Positions 8,266 through 16,363 of a stretch of DNA of 59,689 bases are shown piece by piece (the stretch's first letter is position 1; each line of letters begins with the position of its first letter). Source of the DNA: Ramlibacter sp. WS9. Lineage in GTDB: Bacteria > Pseudomonadota > Gammaproteobacteria > Burkholderiales > Burkholderiaceae_C. A program made the position numbers and the translations under genes. The notes beneath the pieces were generated by a model. The model worked only from the letters and a program-made list of their open reading frames with translations, was not told where the DNA came from and did not search any database. The stretch covers positions 1 to 59,689 of the forward strand of contig NZ_RKMB01000033.1 of the NCBI RefSeq assembly GCF_003797765.1. The letters run 5' to 3'.

Positions 8266-10086
8266 GTGCCATCCATTAACCGAATTCGACTGGCTGCCAG
8301 GCTCATTCCCGCCTTGGGTGCGGCGGCCCTGTTGGGGCTGCTTCCCAGTGCCAGGGCCGCTTCCGACGACGCGCCGAAGCCTTCGTTCGATCTCGAAATC
8401 CGTGCGCCTCAACCGTTGCGCGCCCTGCTGGAGCGCCACCTGGAGTTGCGCCGCTACCGCGAGGTGAGCGACCTGGACGATGCCGAACTGGCCCGCCTCA
8501 TCACGCTCGCCGAAAAGGACGTGCGCGAAATCGCGGCGACGCTGGGCTACTTCAGCCCCAACGTGCGCATCGCGCGCGAGCCCGGCGCGCGACCCGTCAT
8601 CTCCGTGGCGGTGGATCCGGGCCAGGCCACCTCCGTACGCGAGGTGAAGATCGACTTCGAAGGCGACATCGCGGGCAGCAAGGACGAGGACGCGGTCAGG
8701 CAGCGCGAAGGCATCCGCAACGGCTGGCTGATGCCGCCCGGGCAAACCTTCACCCAGGCGGCGTGGGACGACGCCAAGGCCGCGGCCCTGCGCGAGCTGC
8801 AGGCGCGGCGCTATCCGGCCGGCCGGCTCGCCGACAGCTTGGCCGATATCGACGCACCGGCAAATCGCGCGCACCTGGGCTTGCGGCTGGACTCGGGGCC
8901 TTTGTTCCGCCTGGGCCCTGTGCAAGCCACCGGTGTCGAGCGCTACGATCCGGTGCTGGTGCCGCGCCTGGCACGGCTCGCGCCCGGCTCCATCTATGAC
9001 CGCGACCGCATCCTGCAGGCGCAGTTGCGGCTGGCCAGCAGCGGCTACTTCGATTCGGCGTTCATCCTGGTCGACCCGCAAGCGGACCCGGCAGCCGCGC
9101 CCGTTCAGGTGACCGTACGCGAGGCGCCGCTGCAGAAGGTGGTGCTGGGCGTGGGCCTCACCACCGACAGCGGACCGCGCGTCTCGGTCGAGCACATCCA
9201 CAACCGCGTGCCCGGCATCGGCTGGCGCGCGGTGAGCAAGCTGCAGCTCGACAAGAAGACGCCGTTCGCGCAGACCGAGTTGATGGACATCCCCGACGAG
9301 CGCGGCTGGCGCTGGGCGGGCCTCGCCCGTGGCGAACGCCTGGACGACGGCAACCTGGTGACGCACGGCCAGCGCCTGCGCTTCGGCCGCCTGAAGAGCC
9401 AAGATCACATCGATCGCAACGTCTACCTCCAGTACGACCGCGCCACGGTGCAGACGCAGGCCGGCGCGCCGGTCACTACTCTGGACAGCGGCGCGGGCTC
9501 GGCGATCTCCGCCAACTATGTCTGGACGGGCCGCTATTTCGACAACCCCACGCTTCCCACGCGCGGCCATGGATTCGGCCTGGAGCTGGGCGGCGGCCTC
9601 ACTCTCACCGGCGACCGCAGCCCGTTCCAACGCACGGTGTTCCGTTGGCTGGGCTATCGCCCACTGACTCAAGGGCGGCTGCAATTGCGCAGCGAGCTGG
9701 GCGCCGTGTTGGCGCGATCGTCCGCGCAGGTGCCTGGCACGCAGCTCTTCCGCACGGGTGGCGACACCACCGTGCGCGGCTACAGCTACCGCGAAATCGG
9801 CGTGCCGCTGCCCGGCGGCCAGGTCGGGCCCGGCCGCTTCTTGGCGGTGGGCAGCGCCGAATGGCAAAGGCCTATTCGTTGGCGCGGGGCGCCCACCGAA
9901 TTCGAAAGCGTCGTGTTCGTCGATGCGGGTGCCGTGGCAGACCGCGTGGGCGACTTGCGTTTCTCGACGGGCGTAGGCGCCGGCGTGCGCTGGAAGAGCC
10001 CGGTGGGCCCGGTGCAGGCCGACCTGGCCTATGGCGTCAAGTCGCGCAAGGTGCGCGTGCACATGAGCGTGGGGTTCGTGTTTTGA
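8266..10086 (+). CDS. tamA: Translocation and assembly module subunit TamA
   Basis: An outer-membrane Omp85-family protein. An Ala/Leu-rich signal peptide ends near SARA, followed by about three POTRA domains (about 30-260) and a 16-strand beta-barrel (about 270-606). The late barrel carries GGDTTVRGYSY, the conserved (V/I)RGY motif of Omp85 strand loop L6. The chain ends VRVHMSVGFVF, a typical C-terminal phenylalanine barrel signal. TamA and TamB form a module that helps insert outer-membrane proteins or move lipids. GTG 8266 gives a compact signal peptide; GTG 8236 would add ten residues. tamB follows at once. Confidence 0.9.
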   Translation: MPSINRIRLAARLIPALGAAALLGLLPSARAASDDAPKPSFDLEIRAPQPLRALLERHLELRRYREVSDLDDAELARLITLAEKDVREIAATLGYFSPNVRIAREPGARPVISVAVDPGQATSVREVKIDFEGDIAGSKDEDAVRQREGIRNGWLMPPGQTFTQAAWDDAKAAALRELQARRYPAGRLADSLADIDAPANRAHLGLRLDSGPLFRLGPVQATGVERYDPVLVPRLARLAPGSIYDRDRILQAQLRLASSGYFDSAFILVDPQADPAAAPVQVTVREAPLQKVVLGVGLTTDSGPRVSVEHIHNRVPGIGWRAVSKLQLDKKTPFAQTELMDIPDERGWRWAGLARGERLDDGNLVTHGQRLRFGRLKSQDHIDRNVYLQYDRATVQTQAGAPVTTLDSGAGSAISANYVWTGRYFDNPTLPTRGHGFGLELGGGLTLTGDRSPFQRTVFRWLGYRPLTQGRLQLRSELGAVLARSSAQVPGTQLFRTGGDTTVRGYSYREIGVPLPGGQVGPGRFLAVGSAEWQRPIRWRGAPTEFESVVFVDAGAVADRVGDLRFSTGVGAGVRWKSPVGPVQADLAYGVKSRKVRVHMSVGFVF

Positions 10087-10091
10087 AAGTG

Positions 10092-13000
10092 ATGCGCTCC
10101 CCCCGCGAATGGCAGCTGGTGCCGACGCTGCTGCTCGGTGTGATCGTGCTGATCGTTTCAACGGCTGTCGGCCTGTGGTGGTGGGCCGGCACCGAGGCGT
10201 CGCTGCAATGGGCGCTGCGGCGCGCGGTGAGTTCGCAGCCCATCGTGGTTGAAGAGGCGCGCGGCACTTTGCGAACCGGCCTGCACGTCAAGCGCCTGAC
10301 CTGGGAGCGCGAGGGCCTCATGCTCCAGGCCGACGACGTCGACCTGGCTTGGCGGCCGCTGTTCCTTTTCGGCGGCACCATCAAGCTGAGCCGCTTTCAC
10401 GCCGCGGCCTTGCGCATCGTCGACAGCCGGCCACCTTCCAACGAGCCGTGGAAGATGCCCGGCTCGCTGGAGATTCAACCCGACGTCGAGCTGGACGACC
10501 TGGCGATCGGCCGCATCGAGTGGATCACCAACAAGACCGTCGTCGCGGAGAACATCACCGGCCGCTACTGGTACGGCGACGCCGCACATACGGTGCGCCT
10601 GAATTCCGTGCGATGGGCCGGTGGGACGTATGGTGCAGCCGCAACTTTGGGTGCAAACGGCAAATTGCCGCTCGACGCGACGCTGTCGGGCAAACTCGAG
10701 ACGAAGGTGCCCGGCAGCGCCGAGACGGTTCCCGTCGAATTCACGGCCACCCTGCGCGGGCCGCTCGCGGACTTGAAGGCCGAAGCCAAGGTCCGCAGCA
10801 CGCGGGCCGGCGTCGAGGCGACGCAGGCCACCGGGACAGCGCGGGTCACGCTGTGGGAGGCGCAACCGGTGCCGCAGGCCGAGGTCACCATGAGCGGGCT
10901 CGACTTGGCGGGCCTGTGGCCGCAAGCGCCTCACACACAACTGGCCGGCCAAGTGCGCGTCGTGCCTGCAGGCACGGCAACGTGGCAAGCGACCGCCGAC
11001 GTGCGCAACGACCTGCCCGGCCCGTGGGACGAGCAAAAGCTGCCGATCTCCCAACTTCGCGCCCAAGGCCAATGGCGAGGCGGCATGGCGCTGGTGCAGG
11101 AGCTCGACGCGCAGGTCGGCGGCGGACAACTCAAGGCCACGGGCGAATGGCGCAGCGGCGCTACGGGAAGCGGTGGCACGGGCTGGGCACTGCACGGCAC
11201 CTTGGCCAACGTCGATCCGGCAGCCCTGCACACGCAGCTTGCGGCGACGCCGCTGGGTGGAAAGATCGATGCGCGTCAGGAAGGCACGGCCATCGCGTTC
11301 GATGTCGCTTTGAATGGCGGCAGCGCGCGCAAAGGCGCAGCGCCCCGGCGCGGCGCCAAGGCCGCGCCCCCCGCGCTGGCCATTCGCGAGTTGTCGGCGA
11401 AGGGCCGCTGGGCCGATGGCCATCTTTCGCTGCCCGCCCTCGCCCTGCGCACCAGCGACGCAAGCTTGCAAGGCTCACTGGAGGTGGAACCCGCCGCGCG
11501 CTCCGGCAGCGGCAAACTGGTGCTACAGGCACCGGGCCTGCGTGGCAACGCCGACGGCGCGCTGTCCGAGACCAAGGGCCGCGGCACGCTGCAGCTCGAG
11601 GGCAGCGACCTCGCCGCGACGCAGCGGTGGCTGCAAAGCCTGCCGGGCCTGGCCGTGGCGGCCGACGCGCCACCACTGGCCGGTCGCGCCGGCCTTGCGG
11701 TCACGTGGCAAGGCGGATGGAACGATCCGCAAATACAGGCACGCCTGTCGTCGCCCTCGATCGAGGTGCGCAACCGCGCCGACGAGAAGGCACCCGGCTG
11801 GAACGTGACGGACCTGCTGGCCACCTTGAACGGGCGCCTGAGCGACGCGGCTCTTTCGATTCAGGCACGCGCGAAGCAGGGCCAGCGCCAGGCCGGTGTG
11901 CAACTCGTGGGCCGCGGCGGCCGCGCTCCCATGCAACGCGGCGCGGCGCCTCAGTGGCGCGCCAATCTGGCGAACCTGTCGATCAACGTGCAAGACCCGG
12001 CCATCGGAGCGGGCGCGTGGCAGCTGGCCCTGCAACGCGCGGTGGATGTGCAATGGTCCCCAGGCGGGCCCAGCCTGGACGTGACCGCGGGCCAGGCCAC
12101 GTTGACGTCCCCGGCGGTGAAGGGCACAGCAGCACCAACGCAGGCCGTGCTGGCTTGGGACCCGGTGCGCTGGCGCGCGGGTGAATTGCGCACGGCAGGC
12201 AAGCTCACGGGCTTGCCCATGAGCTGGATCGAACTGGTGGGCGGGCCGCAGCTGGCGGGTTCGGCCCTGTCCGGCGACATGGTGTTCGATGCGCAGTGGG
12301 ATGCGAGCCTGGGCCGCACGCTCAAGCTGAATGCATCGCTCGCGCGCAGCCGTGGCGACCTGACGGTGCTCGCCGAAACGGCGGACGGCGCGTCGTCGCG
12401 TGTGGCGGCGGGCGTGCGCGACGCTCGGCTCACGCTGGTAAGCCAGGGCGAAGAAGTCGTGCTGACGATGCGCTGGGACAGCGAGCGGGCCGGCACGGCC
12501 GATGGCCGGTTGGCCACACGGCTCACACCCGGCGGCGCCGCTGGCTGGCAGTGGGCGGACAACGCCCCGATCTCCGGCGCCCTGCGCGCGCAGCTGCCGC
12601 GCATCGGCGTCTGGTCACTGCTCGCGCCGCCCGGTTGGCGCCTGCGCGGCTCGCTCGCCGCCGACGTGAAGGCCGCCGGCACGCGTGCGGACCCGCAACT
12701 TTCAGGCACCGTGGCGGCGGACGACCTGGCCCTGCGGTCGGTCGTCGACGGCATCGAGCTCCAAGGCGGCCGCATGCGCGCGCGGCTGGAGGGCAACCGT
12801 GTGGTCCTCACCGAATTCATGCTGCGCGGCGCGGGCGAGAAAGATGGCGGCGGCACCCTATCGGCCACCGGCGAGGCGGCGTGGGTCGACAAGGCGCCCC
12901 GCATCCAGATGACGGCATTGCTGACGAAGCTGCGCGCCAGCATCCGCTCCGACCGGCAACTCACGGTCTCGGGCCGGCTCGAATCGCGCATGGACGCAGA

Positions 13001-13883
13001 GTCGACGCAGATCCGTGGTGCGTTGAAGGTGGACCAGGCCCGCATCATCCTGCCTGAGGAAACCGCGCCGAAACTCGGCGACGACGTCGTCGTGCGCAAC
13101 ACGCAGGCCATGGGCGCGACCGCGCAGGAGCGCGCCGCCAAGCCGCCGGCAACACCACCCCCATCGCCTGCATCGCCCGCGAAGAAACCGCTCGTTGTCG
13201 CTGTCGACCTCGACATGGGCAACGACTTCCAGGTCGAAGGCCGAGGCCTGCGGACGAAGCTGCGCGGCTCGCTCGCCTTGTCGGCGCAGTCGATCGCGCA
13301 GCCCCAGTTGGTGGGCACGATCACGACAGTGGGCGGCGAATACCGCGCCTATGGCCAGCGCCTGGACGTGGAACGCGGCGTGCTGCGCTTCAACGGCCGC
13401 ATCGACAACCCGGTGCTCGACATCCTTGCCGTGCGGCCCAACCTCGTGCAGCGCGTCGGCGTGCTGATCAACGGCACGGCGCAGGTGCCTTTCGTGCGCC
13501 TGTACGCCGAGCCCGACCTGCCCGACGCAGAGAAACTCGCCTGGCTCGTCACCGGCCGCGCGGCGCCCAGCACAGGGGCCGAGGCGGCGCTGGTGCAGCA
13601 GGCGGCGCTGGCGTTGCTGGCCAGCCGGCGGCCCGGCTCGAAGGGCATTGCGGCCACGGTTGGCCTGGACGAACTGTCGGTGCGCCGCGACGGCAGCGAA
13701 GGCGCGGTCGTCACGCTCGGCAAGCGATTCGCACGCAACTTCTACGCGTCGTACGAGCGCAGCCTCTCGGGCGCGCTGGGTACGCTCTATATCTTCTACG
13801 ACGTGTCGCGGCGGCTGACGGTGCGGGCACAGGCCGGCGAGCGTGCGGGGGTGGATTTGATCTTCACTTTTGCGTTCGACTAA
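10092..13883 (+). CDS. tamB: Translocation and assembly module subunit TamB (DUF490)
   Basis: About 1263 residues: an N-terminal transmembrane anchor (LVPTLLLGVIVLIVSTAVG), a very long beta-rich middle predicted to form the periplasm-spanning groove, and the TamB/DUF490 C-terminal domain (from about residue 930) ending in a TamA-binding, barrel-like tail (LYIFYDVSRRLTVRAQ). A low-complexity Pro/Ala linker lies near 1020-1035. The start is ambiguous: TTG 10083, overlapping the tamA stop, GTG 10089 or ATG 10092 are all in frame, and none has a clear ribosome site, which fits coupling to tamA. The gene ends 37 bp before repeat copy B. Confidence 0.9.
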   Translation: MRSPREWQLVPTLLLGVIVLIVSTAVGLWWWAGTEASLQWALRRAVSSQPIVVEEARGTLRTGLHVKRLTWEREGLMLQADDVDLAWRPLFLFGGTIKLSRFHAAALRIVDSRPPSNEPWKMPGSLEIQPDVELDDLAIGRIEWITNKTVVAENITGRYWYGDAAHTVRLNSVRWAGGTYGAAATLGANGKLPLDATLSGKLETKVPGSAETVPVEFTATLRGPLADLKAEAKVRSTRAGVEATQATGTARVTLWEAQPVPQAEVTMSGLDLAGLWPQAPHTQLAGQVRVVPAGTATWQATADVRNDLPGPWDEQKLPISQLRAQGQWRGGMALVQELDAQVGGGQLKATGEWRSGATGSGGTGWALHGTLANVDPAALHTQLAATPLGGKIDARQEGTAIAFDVALNGGSARKGAAPRRGAKAAPPALAIRELSAKGRWADGHLSLPALALRTSDASLQGSLEVEPAARSGSGKLVLQAPGLRGNADGALSETKGRGTLQLEGSDLAATQRWLQSLPGLAVAADAPPLAGRAGLAVTWQGGWNDPQIQARLSSPSIEVRNRADEKAPGWNVTDLLATLNGRLSDAALSIQARAKQGQRQAGVQLVGRGGRAPMQRGAAPQWRANLANLSINVQDPAIGAGAWQLALQRAVDVQWSPGGPSLDVTAGQATLTSPAVKGTAAPTQAVLAWDPVRWRAGELRTAGKLTGLPMSWIELVGGPQLAGSALSGDMVFDAQWDASLGRTLKLNASLARSRGDLTVLAETADGASSRVAAGVRDARLTLVSQGEEVVLTMRWDSERAGTADGRLATRLTPGGAAGWQWADNAPISGALRAQLPRIGVWSLLAPPGWRLRGSLAADVKAAGTRADPQLSGTVAADDLALRSVVDGIELQGGRMRARLEGNRVVLTEFMLRGAGEKDGGGTLSATGEAAWVDKAPRIQMTALLTKLRASIRSDRQLTVSGRLESRMDAESTQIRGALKVDQARIILPEETAPKLGDDVVVRNTQAMGATAQERAAKPPATPPPSPASPAKKPLVVAVDLDMGNDFQVEGRGLRTKLRGSLALSAQSIAQPQLVGTITTVGGEYRAYGQRLDVERGVLRFNGRIDNPVLDILAVRPNLVQRVGVLINGTAQVPFVRLYAEPDLPDAEKLAWLVTGRAAPSTGAEAALVQQAALALLASRRPGSKGIAATVGLDELSVRRDGSEGAVVTLGKRFARNFYASYERSLSGALGTLYIFYDVSRRLTVRAQAGERAGVDLIFTFAFD

Positions 13884-13920
13884 TGCTCGTTCGAGCCGTT
13901 GCGTTCGATGTTCCGGGGCG

Positions 13921-14523
13921 GCAACGCCGTGCATGGCCGGGCCGCGGCGCGATGGCTACGGCGTCCGGCTGCGGCGCTTTCGCGCCTATAGCCGGAGTCC
14001 CCGCGCTGGAAGGTCTTGCGGCCCGCGCGGCACAACTCACCGCGCCTTGCGCGGTTCAAACAAGTGCCGCGAGCATGAGACGGTCGCGTCGCAAGCGACG
14101 CTGGGCCGCAAGACCGTCCACCGCGGGCGCCTGGGCTTTATTCGCGCCGCGGCCCGGCCATGCACGGCGTTGCAGTGACAGCGTGGCGTGCCACTGGTGG
14201 CTGGCCGATGTTGTGGCGAACTGGTGAAGCTTTGGCCGTCCACCGGTGGCGCGCACGGATGGTTTGCGAAGCTGTGCGTGGGCGGGCTGCGGCGCGAATA
14301 AAGCTCAGGCGCTTGGCAAGCGGGCGGCCCCGCGACCCAGCACGGCTTCAGCCGTGCGACCGTCTAATGCTCGCGAAAATTGTTTGACCGGAGCAAAGCG
14401 CAGGGAGTTTTTTCGCGCGGGTCGCGGGGTCTCCCGGCGCAAGGAATTCGGCAGGAGCGTGCGAAGCAGGCGATGCCGAACGCCGTAGCCATCGCGCCGC
14501 AGCCCGCCCACGCACAGCTTTGC
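13921..14523 (+). repeat. Composite inverted-module repeat, copy B
   Basis: Same orientation as copy A, again between convergent genes, and fills the 658-bp gap. Module I is 13921-14173 with 32-bp ends at 13921-13952 and 14142-14173. Linker 14174-14265. Module II is 14266-14523, inverted. In module I an inner stem pairs 14010-14022 (GGTCTTGCGGCCC) with 14103-14115 (GGGCCGCAAGACC) exactly. Short hairpins include ACCGCGC-ctt-GCGCGGT and GCGTCGC-aa-GCGACGC. Module II has GCACGGCT-tc-AGCCGTGC at the place where module I has the GCGTCGC hairpin. The linker's outer parts match the other copies, its centre does not. Confidence 0.9.
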
Positions 14524-14541
14524 CGCCCGGGTCATCGCCTG

Positions 14542-15321
14542 CTACAGCGTTCCCTCACGCAACTTGCGAACGCGCCAGTTGATCATCGCCGCGGCGATGG
14601 CCCACTGCTGCTTGCGGGCCCAGCTGGGTGGCGCCTGCCCCGTGCCACACTCGCAGAATTCGCCGACGTCGTCGAACACACCCAACTCGTGCAGCGGCAG
14701 GCTCTCCGGCTCGCGCGGGTGAAACAGTGCCAATGAATGGCTCGTGCCGTTCCAGGCCACTTCGCCGTTCATGTGCACACCCCAGCCGCGCTTGCGCCCC
14801 TGCCGCAGCAGCTGGTTGCGTGCCTGGAGCCCGAGCGCCAGATCGACGACGTAGGAGTCCACGCCCAGCCACTGCCCGTCGATGAGGATCTCCGTGATCA
14901 CGTGTTCGATGGCGCGCCCACTGATGTCCATCAGGCCCCACAGGAAGTCCGGCTGAAGCGCCACGACACGCGCCCGCGCCGGAATGCCCAGCGAGCGCAG
15001 CAGCGCGATCAGCAAGGTGCTCTTGGTAAAGGCGTCACCCGCCTGCGCACCCAGCACGCCGACGGACGTGGTGTGGGGCGCATCCGCCGCGCAGGCGAAA
15101 GGCAGTTGGCGCACGTGCTGGTAGCAGGCCACGGCCTTGTCCGCGGGGCCACCTTTGAGCTGCGTCAACCGCAGTGCCAGCAGCCGGATCTTGGGATGGT
15201 CGTGCTGCAGCAGGGCCGTATTGCGAAGCCATCGCGCACCCGCACCCGGCAAGCTCGCGGCCGGCCCGTCGCAGGCACCGGGCCTGCGCCACTCAATCGG
15301 CTCGCACCACTGAAACGCCAT
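14542..15321 (-). CDS. Transglutaminase-fold protein lacking the catalytic Cys
   Basis: 259 residues with a transglutaminase-like core at about 90-165. The usual G-x-C-x-x-K nucleophile motif reads GDAFTK, so the cysteine is replaced by Ala97. The partner His140 (AIEHVITEI) and Asp155 (GVDSYVVD) are kept, as is the downstream helix (LLIALLRSLGIPAR). No signal peptide is evident. It overlaps the 3' end of the ABC ATPase gene by 29 bp and is last in that operon. The function may be binding or scaffolding, not catalysis. I cannot name it further. A later start would remove the overlap but truncate the N-terminus. Confidence 0.75.
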   Translation of the reverse strand: MAFQWCEPIEWRRPGACDGPAASLPGAGARWLRNTALLQHDHPKIRLLALRLTQLKGGPADKAVACYQHVRQLPFACAADAPHTTSVGVLGAQAGDAFTKSTLLIALLRSLGIPARARVVALQPDFLWGLMDISGRAIEHVITEILIDGQWLGVDSYVVDLALGLQARNQLLRQGRKRGWGVHMNGEVAWNGTSHSLALFHPREPESLPLHELGVFDDVGEFCECGTGQAPPSWARKQQWAIAAAMINWRVRKLREGTL

Positions 15322-16363
15322 GATCCGCCAGACTCAGGCCCACATCGGCCTCCATGGGCACCACTTTCGCCAGATCGGGCGACACGACGAAGATCGGTCC
15401 CAGCTCGGTTTCGAAGGTGTATTCGTACGTGCTGCCCAGGTACGCGGCTTTCTTGAGCCGGCCCTCCATGCCGCTGCCGGGTGGGCCGATCAGCCAGGCC
15501 TCGGGCCGCACCGCCACCTTCACCTGGCCTTGCGGCATGTCGTTGCCCGGCTTGAATCGCAGCGGGCCCAGGCATACATGCTGCCCCGCGTCGACGCGGC
15601 CCGGGAACAGCATGGCCTCGCCCATGAAGCCGGCCACGAACTCGCTGCGCGGCTGCTCGTACAGCTCGCGCGGCGGGCCGCTTTGCGCGATCAGGCCGTG
15701 GTCCATCACGATGATCTGGTCGCTGACCGCCAGCGCCTCGGCCTGGTCGTGCGTCACGTAGGCCACGGTGAGCGACAGGCGCTGCTGCAGCGTGCGGATC
15801 TCGTCGCGCATTTCGCGGCGCAGCCGCGCGTCCAGATTCGAGAGCGGCTCGTCGAACAGCAGCACCGCGGGCTCGAGCACCAGTGCGCGCGCAAGCGCCA
15901 CGCGCTGCTGCTGACCACCGGAGAGCTCGCTGGGCAGCCGGTCGTCGAAGCGCACCAGGCCGACGTTGGCCAGCGCCTCGGCGGCCAGCTGGCGCGCCTC
16001 GCCCTTGGGCTTGCCGGACATTTTGAGGCCGTACATCACGTTCTCGACCACGCTCATGTGCGGGAACAACGCGTAGCTCTGGAACATCATGCTGACGTTG
16101 CGCTCGGCCGGGCCCAGCGTGGTGACGTCCTTCCCGGCGATCAGGATCTGGCCGCTGGTGGGCGACTCCAGGCCGGCGATCATCCGCAGCGTCGTGGTCT
16201 TGCCGCACCCGGACGGCCCGAGGATGGTCGTGAGCGTGCCGGTCGGGACGACGAAGTCGATGCCCTTGACGGCCAGCGGCGCATCGGCCTCGCTTCCATA
16301 GCGCTTGGTGACGTTACGAAACTCGATGCCGGCGGCTTTGCTGGCGGTGGCTGCGGAAATCAT
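15293..16363 (-). CDS. ABC transporter ATP-binding protein (AfuC/FbpC-like)
   Basis: 356 residues. The nucleotide-binding domain has Walker A GPSGCGKTT (about 44-52), Q-loop MMFQSYALFPH, signature LSGGQQQRVALARAL, Walker B VLLFDEPLSNLD and H-loop AYVTHDQAEAL. A TOBE-type domain fills residues 240-356. It powers the adjacent fused permease, whose stop codon overlaps its ATG by 4 bp. By family it belongs with ferric iron, 2-aminoethylphosphonate or sugar-phosphate importers (FbpC, PhnT, AfuC); sequence alone does not choose among them. Confidence 0.92.
   Translation of the reverse strand: MISAATASKAAGIEFRNVTKRYGSEADAPLAVKGIDFVVPTGTLTTILGPSGCGKTTTLRMIAGLESPTSGQILIAGKDVTTLGPAERNVSMMFQSYALFPHMSVVENVMYGLKMSGKPKGEARQLAAEALANVGLVRFDDRLPSELSGGQQQRVALARALVLEPAVLLFDEPLSNLDARLRREMRDEIRTLQQRLSLTVAYVTHDQAEALAVSDQIIVMDHGLIAQSGPPRELYEQPRSEFVAGFMGEAMLFPGRVDAGQHVCLGPLRFKPGNDMPQGQVKVAVRPEAWLIGPPGSGMEGRLKKAAYLGSTYEYTFETELGPIFVVSPDLAKVVPMEADVGLSLADHGVSVVRAD

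Noticed and set aside
9645..10091. Longer start for TamB overlapping tamA
   Set aside because: The in-frame extension runs through tamA coding sequence and gives a basic low-complexity leader; the membrane anchor starts after 10083.
8206..10161. 651-codon frame opposite tamA
   Set aside because: tamA has signal peptide, POTRA and barrel motifs on the other strand; this one has no recognisable domain.
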